Assembly (NCBI GenBank): GCA_900128395.1
Contig: LT649394.1
Coordinates: 1-28,940 of the forward strand
Direction of reading: 5' to 3'
Source of the DNA: Stramenopiles sp. TOSAG23-2
Taxonomy: Eukaryota > Sar
Length of the DNA: 28,940 nucleotides
Both the position numbers and the translations under genes were made by a program. Under the pieces are notes generated by a model. The model was not told the DNA's origin, ran no database searches, and saw nothing but the letters and a program-made list of their open reading frames with translations. This document shows, in pieces, positions 24,963 through 28,940 of this stretch; the stretch's first letter is position 1, and each line of letters opens with the position of its first letter.

Positions 24963-25264
24963 TATACTGTACCAAGTACTGAAATGTTGATGATATATGC
25001 TATATGCTGCCTGGATTTCATTATTAAATGTTAAATGGAAAATGGTGCAATCTGGCAATCCACAGCAATGATTGACACAAAAAATTACGTATCGATATGC
25101 TTATTATTATGAAGTTAAGTTAATTTAATGACATAATATTTTTATAATTTTTTCATTTTTATAAAAATAATCTCAAATACTTCCCCCCATTTTATATTTT
25201 ATAGAAATACTTATAAGTTATATACGTACATACGTACACATTGTATCATACGAATATCTAAATT

Positions 25265-27151
25265 TTACAACATATCTTCAGGATTTTCAATAGAACGTTT
25301 ACTTTCTTCTTTTACATTTTTTTTCGCAACTTTTCTTCGATTATATATCATACGTTCTTTACTATATTTACTTGGACGTGGTTTTTTTTTTTTCTCCTCC
25401 TCTTTTGATGATAAAAAATTCCAATAATTTCCACTGCTACTTTTTGTTTCTACTTTACGATTATTTCGTCTCCCTGTCCTATTACTAGTAACTGGTGCAG
25501 TTGATGGTCGATTATTATTAACATTTGTTTTTGTTTCCGTATTAAAATTTTGCTTGCTTTTCCGTGGAGGTGAATTTTTCTTTTTTTCTTTGTCAAGATC
25601 ACTTCGAAACCAATTTTCAGGACCTTCATACCCTTTCCTACGATCAAGCATATCACGACGATCTTCAAATGTATCCAATTCTGCTATTGTTCCTTGCGCT
25701 TCACGCATCATTGCACCTACTATTGAATTTTGATCAATAGATGGTATAACACCTTCCATGCTAATATCACCCCAACCACCATTCATTTGCTGTTTTTGTT
25801 GTTGTGGGGCCCATGCTGGTGCCGTATTTGGCCGAGAACCACCGCGGCGTTGTTGATTTGATTGATATGCAGCTGTATTTGGCCGAGCCCTACGACTACT
25901 ACCTCGTGATAATGATTCATTCAATAATCCACCAGTTTGATGAGTTGTAGTTGTTGGTGCTGTACGAACTCTTGGACCTCGTGCACTTTGACTTCCATTA
26001 CTATTTTTACTACTATTCCTACTATTCCGATTGCGCCTGCTGCTATTTGCAGGTGCTGTACCTGCACGTTTTCGCTCTTTTTTAATAGCATTGCGCCGTA
26101 CACGATCTTGAACCAATGGTCCAACTGTATGGTCTGTCAATAACAACCCTTTGAAATCCATTCCATCAAATGGACCAGCTTCTTTATATGCATCACGTGC
26201 CGTTTTTGGCCGTGCCAATTCATTGATACGTCGACTGCATGGTGTTAATTTAGTTGCTTTCATAACTTTTGATCCATATTTTTGTTTCGCTTGAAATTCT
26301 TCCCTCATTTCTTTCGTACGCATTATTTTTTTCATTTCTTCCAATTCTTCCTGATACCTGTCTTCTTCATATTTTTGCCTGATAAGATCAGCTGCTTTTT
26401 TATCTGCATTGATAATTTTGTCATTTAACACTAAATGTAAACGATCTGGCGCGGTATGGATGTAATCCGTCCATATTGAACCATTTCTACGATAAAATTT
26501 TTGATCTTTTATTACATTTCCTTCCATAGTTATACGTGGTGTTAACTGCATACTTCGATCTTCTTCAATACTTTCTCCACCACCGCCAGCACCACTAGCA
26601 TTGCGATCGATGTTATTATTTGGAATATTATAATGCATACTTATCTGCGGAGCTGTTGTCGGCCTACCATTGACAATTCCCATTTCCACTATATGGTTCA
26701 TTTCTCGCTGTTTTAGAAATCTAGTTTGTTGTTTGCGTTTTGCATCACTACGAGATTTTAATTTTTTCGCAATTTTTCTTTTTTCCTTTGCTATTTGTTT
26801 GTTGACGTATTGCATGTGCAATGCATCTAAATCAGGCCTACGCCCAACAAACTTTTGCCTCGATGGTGGACAATGGACAGATGGATCTGTCCATATAGCA
26901 CCACCACCTCGATATGCGTTCTTTCTCCAGTATGTCCAATCTTTTACAACTATTTCTTTTTTACGGTGACGTGGACCAACACCAGTGGTAGTAGATGGCC
27001 TTTGCTTATTTCTTATATTATTATTATTATTATTATTACTAATTTGTTTTCCAGCTGGTGCAGGATCTTGCAAGACACTACTATTATTAACTAGCGACGG
27101 TTCTTCATCCCAATATTTTCTAACATTTTCAACTAATTGCTTTGGATCCAT
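25265..27151 (-). CDS. Unrecognised basic protein with repeated IWTD motif
   Basis: Complete 628-codon ORF. A tryptophan motif occurs twice: RGGGAIWTDPSVH at about residues 82-94 and RRNGSIWTDYIH at about 221-232. Each follows an aromatic/basic lead (WTYWRKN, KFYRR). After each comes a long basic helix: about 110-150 (KEKRKIAKKLKSRSDAKRKQ) and about 245-295. A conserved-looking block FDGMDFKGLLLTDHTVGPLV follows near 330-355. The remainder is a disordered Arg/Ser/Asn/Gln-rich tail with several RP(N/S)TAP motifs. RP(S/N)TAP motifs and short Trp repeats are common in ciliary and microtubule-associated proteins of protists, so a cytoskeletal role is a reasonable guess, not a finding. No introns visible. 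Confidence 0.75.
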   Translation of the reverse strand: MDPKQLVENVRKYWDEEPSLVNNSSVLQDPAPAGKQISNNNNNNNIRNKQRPSTTTGVGPRHRKKEIVVKDWTYWRKNAYRGGGAIWTDPSVHCPPSRQKFVGRRPDLDALHMQYVNKQIAKEKRKIAKKLKSRSDAKRKQQTRFLKQREMNHIVEMGIVNGRPTTAPQISMHYNIPNNNIDRNASGAGGGGESIEEDRSMQLTPRITMEGNVIKDQKFYRRNGSIWTDYIHTAPDRLHLVLNDKIINADKKAADLIRQKYEEDRYQEELEEMKKIMRTKEMREEFQAKQKYGSKVMKATKLTPCSRRINELARPKTARDAYKEAGPFDGMDFKGLLLTDHTVGPLVQDRVRRNAIKKERKRAGTAPANSSRRNRNSRNSSKNSNGSQSARGPRVRTAPTTTTHQTGGLLNESLSRGSSRRARPNTAAYQSNQQRRGGSRPNTAPAWAPQQQKQQMNGGWGDISMEGVIPSIDQNSIVGAMMREAQGTIAELDTFEDRRDMLDRRKGYEGPENWFRSDLDKEKKKNSPPRKSKQNFNTETKTNVNNNRPSTAPVTSNRTGRRNNRKVETKSSSGNYWNFLSSKEEEKKKKPRPSKYSKERMIYNRRKVAKKNVKEESKRSIENPEDML

Positions 27152-27458
27152 TTTGTTGTTGTTATTGTTGTTTGTTATTTAATAATATATTGTAATATAT
27201 GATGACACTATTTTAAAAAAAAAAAAATTTCTTTACCTCAATAATAATATAATTTACTTAATGATAATATAAGATATAGTATATAATATATATCAAAAAT
27301 TGCTTTTATTATTGGTCTATCACTCACGTTTGTATATTTATAAAACAATAGGTTAGAATTTGTTTCGAATGTATGTAATATGTATTATTGAATCAACAAT
27401 GTGAAGTACAATAAAAGTACTAATAGACGTTAACAAGTTATGATGTGTTATTAACGAA

Positions 27459-27482
27459 CCAGGCACCCAGGCACCCAGGTCC
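27459..27482. repeat. Micro-tandem patch, 8-bp unit x3
   Basis: Units ccaggcac, ccaggcac, ccaggtcc, contiguous. Confidence 0.9.
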
Positions 27483-27756
27483 TAAACTTAAAACAAGAAG
27501 CACGTACTGTGTACCACCAGGCCTTAGGGCAGGGTGGTAGTCTAGAGCATATATTGTGACATAATACTGTACAGCAGCTATTTAGGTTAAGCCGGACTTA
27601 GTGGGATTTAGCACAGCAGCAAATCACATCATCGTACTTTATTTCCCTATCTAAATGTAGAGGGGGGATGAAACTGTTCTTCGGATGCTATCTGGCAGCT
27701 ATTTATATTGTGATGGAGCTATACTGTACCTGGTACATACGCTTCTATATGAAAAG

Positions 27757-27783
27757 AATGCCAGAGGGAATGCCAGAATGCCG
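27757..27783. repeat. Micro-tandem patch, 8-bp unit
   Basis: aatgccag, a 4-base spacer aggg, aatgccag, then aatgccg. Confidence 0.8.
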
Positions 27784-27918
27784 TTGCATAATAATAATAA
27801 TATACATCATAATATATATTATACCATATGTGACTATATATACTTCATGAACGAAAAATTAATAATATAGATTGAATATATAACTAAACTCAAATAGGAA
27901 AAGAAAAACAAAAACAAC

Positions 27919-27952
27919 ATATATATATATATATATATAATATATATATATA
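27919..27952. promoter_or_regulatory. (TA)n tract just upstream of the CYB5D1-like gene
   Basis: Two adjoining TA runs with one phase break end about 11 bases before the ATG at 27963. It may act as a core promoter or open-DNA element, or be part of a very short 5' UTR. Confidence 0.4.
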
Positions 27953-27962
27953 GAGTAATATA

Positions 27963-28634
27963 ATGAGTCTTGTCATTGGACAAAAAAGGGAATATTATAC
28001 ACCCAATGAAGTAGCTTTACATAATTGTATGGAAGATTGTTGGGTATCAATATTTGGAAAAGTATATGATTTATCCAACTTTTTAGCAGATAGGAAAGGG
28101 CCGTTAGCACAGCCTATTATTAAATTTGCCGGTGAAGATATCTCTCATTGGTTTGATGAAGAGACGGGCAATGTCAAAACGTACATGGATGAGGAAACAA
28201 CTTTGGAATTGCCATATACACCTCATGGTAGATTTATTCATATACCACCACGTGAACCTATGGCAGATTGGAGAACAGATTTTGGTACGCCATGGTGGAG
28301 AAACCCAGATCTATGTATTGGAAAATTAAGTCAAAAAACACAAAACGTAAGAATAGTCAATACATTATCAAAACAAGAAGTTATTTTGGAAGTATGCACA
28401 GAAGAATCTATGCAGCAAATATTAGATCGTTACATGGATTACAATGGACATGCATCTAGTTACACTTGGAAATCATTAGATAATGGTGATTTCAGACCTT
28501 TAGATATGGCTAAGACATTGGAACAAAATGGTATATACGATGAAAGAAAAGAATTTGAACGTTTACGTATTGATAGTGATTTTTATGTACCAGTATTGCA
28601 TTTGTATTATAATGATGATTTAACTGTTGCATAA
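27963..28634 (+). CDS. CYB5D1: Cytochrome b5 domain-containing protein 1-like (ciliary)
   Basis: Complete 223-codon ORF, about the length of animal CYB5D1 (about 228). The N-terminal cytochrome-b5-like domain spans about residues 10-95: YYTPNEVALHNCMEDCWVSI, GKVYDLSNFL, then FAGEDISHWFDEETG, with the haem-region His in the ISHWF position. It continues with HGRFIHIPP and PWWRNPDLCIGKLS, which are hallmarks of the CYB5D1 subfamily. A ubiquitin-like C-terminal part follows (about 120-223: VRIVNTLSKQEVILEVCTEE, FYVPVLHLYYNDDL). CYB5D1 is an axonemal protein linked to redox control of ciliary beating, associated with the radial spoke in algae and vertebrates. No introns. It is divergent from the IWTD-motif gene. 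Confidence 0.9.
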   Translation: MSLVIGQKREYYTPNEVALHNCMEDCWVSIFGKVYDLSNFLADRKGPLAQPIIKFAGEDISHWFDEETGNVKTYMDEETTLELPYTPHGRFIHIPPREPMADWRTDFGTPWWRNPDLCIGKLSQKTQNVRIVNTLSKQEVILEVCTEESMQQILDRYMDYNGHASSYTWKSLDNGDFRPLDMAKTLEQNGIYDERKEFERLRIDSDFYVPVLHLYYNDDLTVA

Positions 28635-28940
28635 ACAATAAAATGTAAAAAATATTTAAAAAATCTTGATAAAAAAAATGTTAGAGAGAGAGAGTGAGGA
28701 GATATTACTAATATTATTTTTTGTAAAAAAAACATATTATATTTTTAAGCGAGTAGCTCTTAGTTAGCTGGTTAGTATTATTATACCAGGTATAACAAAA
28801 AACTGTATTATGTGCTTATCACAGCGTAACAAAACTAGCTCTAACCTGGCTAACAAAATAACACTATTCACTATAGGGGAAATATGTATATATCGTTTTC
28901 TAAAATGCCAATTTTATTTTTCATATATTTGTAAAAAATA
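28635..28940. other. 3' flank with imperfect inverted repeat
   Basis: A+T-rich. A GA microsatellite lies at about 28684-28694. The segment tagttagctggttag (28761-28775) pairs imperfectly with ctaacctggctaac (28841-28854), flanking the word tattataccaggta at 28779-28792. No ORF seen before the window end. Confidence 0.5.

Larger units (their letters stand above)
24620..25264. other. Intergenic gap with a micro-tandem patch and dispersed repeat
   Basis: Gap of 645 bases between the start of one minus-strand gene and the stop of the next. The GC-richer middle (about 24825-24970) holds CCAACCACCACCAACTTAG, a TACCAGG tandem, the 12-bp palindrome catggtaccatg, and a 21-bp segment shared with 19639-19659. 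A minus-strand ORF here (24774-25058) has no credible composition and is not called. Confidence 0.5.
27152..27962. other. Divergent promoter gap with micro-tandem patches
   Basis: Gap of 811 bases between two outward-facing genes. The left half is A+T-rich with an A-run at about 27214-27226. Patches lie at 27459-27482 and 27757-27783. Words typical of the other gaps recur between them (TACCACCAGGCC, GTACAGCAGC, GTACCTGGTAC). A TA tract ends just before the CYB5D1-like start. Confidence 0.5.

Noticed and set aside
24869-28792. Shared 14-mer tattataccaggta at 24869-24882 and 28779-28792 as proof of a repeat family
   Set aside because: A 14-base match is expected a few times by chance in A+T-rich DNA of this length; kept only as supporting context.
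1-28940. tRNA, rRNA, CRISPR array, bacterial operons or prophage
   Set aside because: No cloverleaf with GGTTCGA-type T-arm in gaps, no regularly spaced direct repeats, and no Shine-Dalgarno-linked gene clusters; gene families are eukaryotic.

Overview
The window reads as nuclear DNA of a small, compact, strongly A+T-rich unicellular eukaryote that carries a cilium or flagellum. Long continuous ORFs start at ATG and stop at TAA, TAG or TGA, so the genetic code looks standard. Several products belong to eukaryote-only families: a KIF-binding protein (KIFBP), a cytochrome-b5 domain protein of the CYB5D1 type, an STK11IP-like LRR/PH protein and a RING-OSCA/TMEM63-like membrane protein. Asn-rich runs encoded by AAT repeats and TA/TTA microsatellites are everywhere. 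No operon-like spacing, tRNA, rRNA, CRISPR or bacterial feature was seen. The lineage cannot be fixed from the sequence; a heterotrophic flagellate is my guess.

Layout. 1-3105 (-): a very long ORF open to the left edge, a RING finger fused to an OSCA/TMEM63-like multi-pass domain. Its first 55 bases recur exactly, inverted, at 3497-3551, where the missing C-terminal end of the same protein follows on the + strand (to 3761). This is either an inversion or an assembly/amplification chimera. 4115-4459 (-): small EF-hand-like protein. 4943-9337 (-): giant STK11IP-like protein. 10111-13861 (+): three genes in a row, namely a Cys-rich two-TM protein, a small coiled-coil protein that appears interrupted by an intron, and a TM/zinc-ribbon protein. 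14238-16121 (+): KIFBP, convergent with 16402-19143 (-), a J-domain protein with two C2HC fingers. 19907-20913 (+): a small gene apparently split by a 659-nt intron that holds a coiled-coil gene on the opposite strand. 21250-21496 (+): a small secreted protein with a frame break best explained by a mini-intron or an indel. 22271-24619 (-): a Tudor-like/deoxyribosyltransferase-like/PDZ protein. 25265-27151 (-): an unrecognised basic protein with a repeated IWTD motif. 27963-28634 (+): CYB5D1-like.

How the genes fit together. KIFBP (kinesin regulation) and CYB5D1 (axoneme) point to microtubule and ciliary biology, but neighbours are otherwise unrelated, as usual in eukaryotes. Most long genes look intronless; the few probable introns are in short genes.

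The most unusual pattern is in the gaps. Most long intergenic stretches, and both proposed introns, contain one or more tiny tandem arrays (2-3 copies of a 7-9 bp unit, often with CCAG/CTGG), which stand out as GC-richer islands. The two proposed introns end near such arrays, and one is flanked by an 8-bp direct repeat that supplies the acceptor AG. This suggests insertion or break-repair scars, or introner-like elements. Best candidates for something new: this patch family, the RING-OSCA fusion, and the Tudor/deoxyribosyltransferase-like/PDZ protein.
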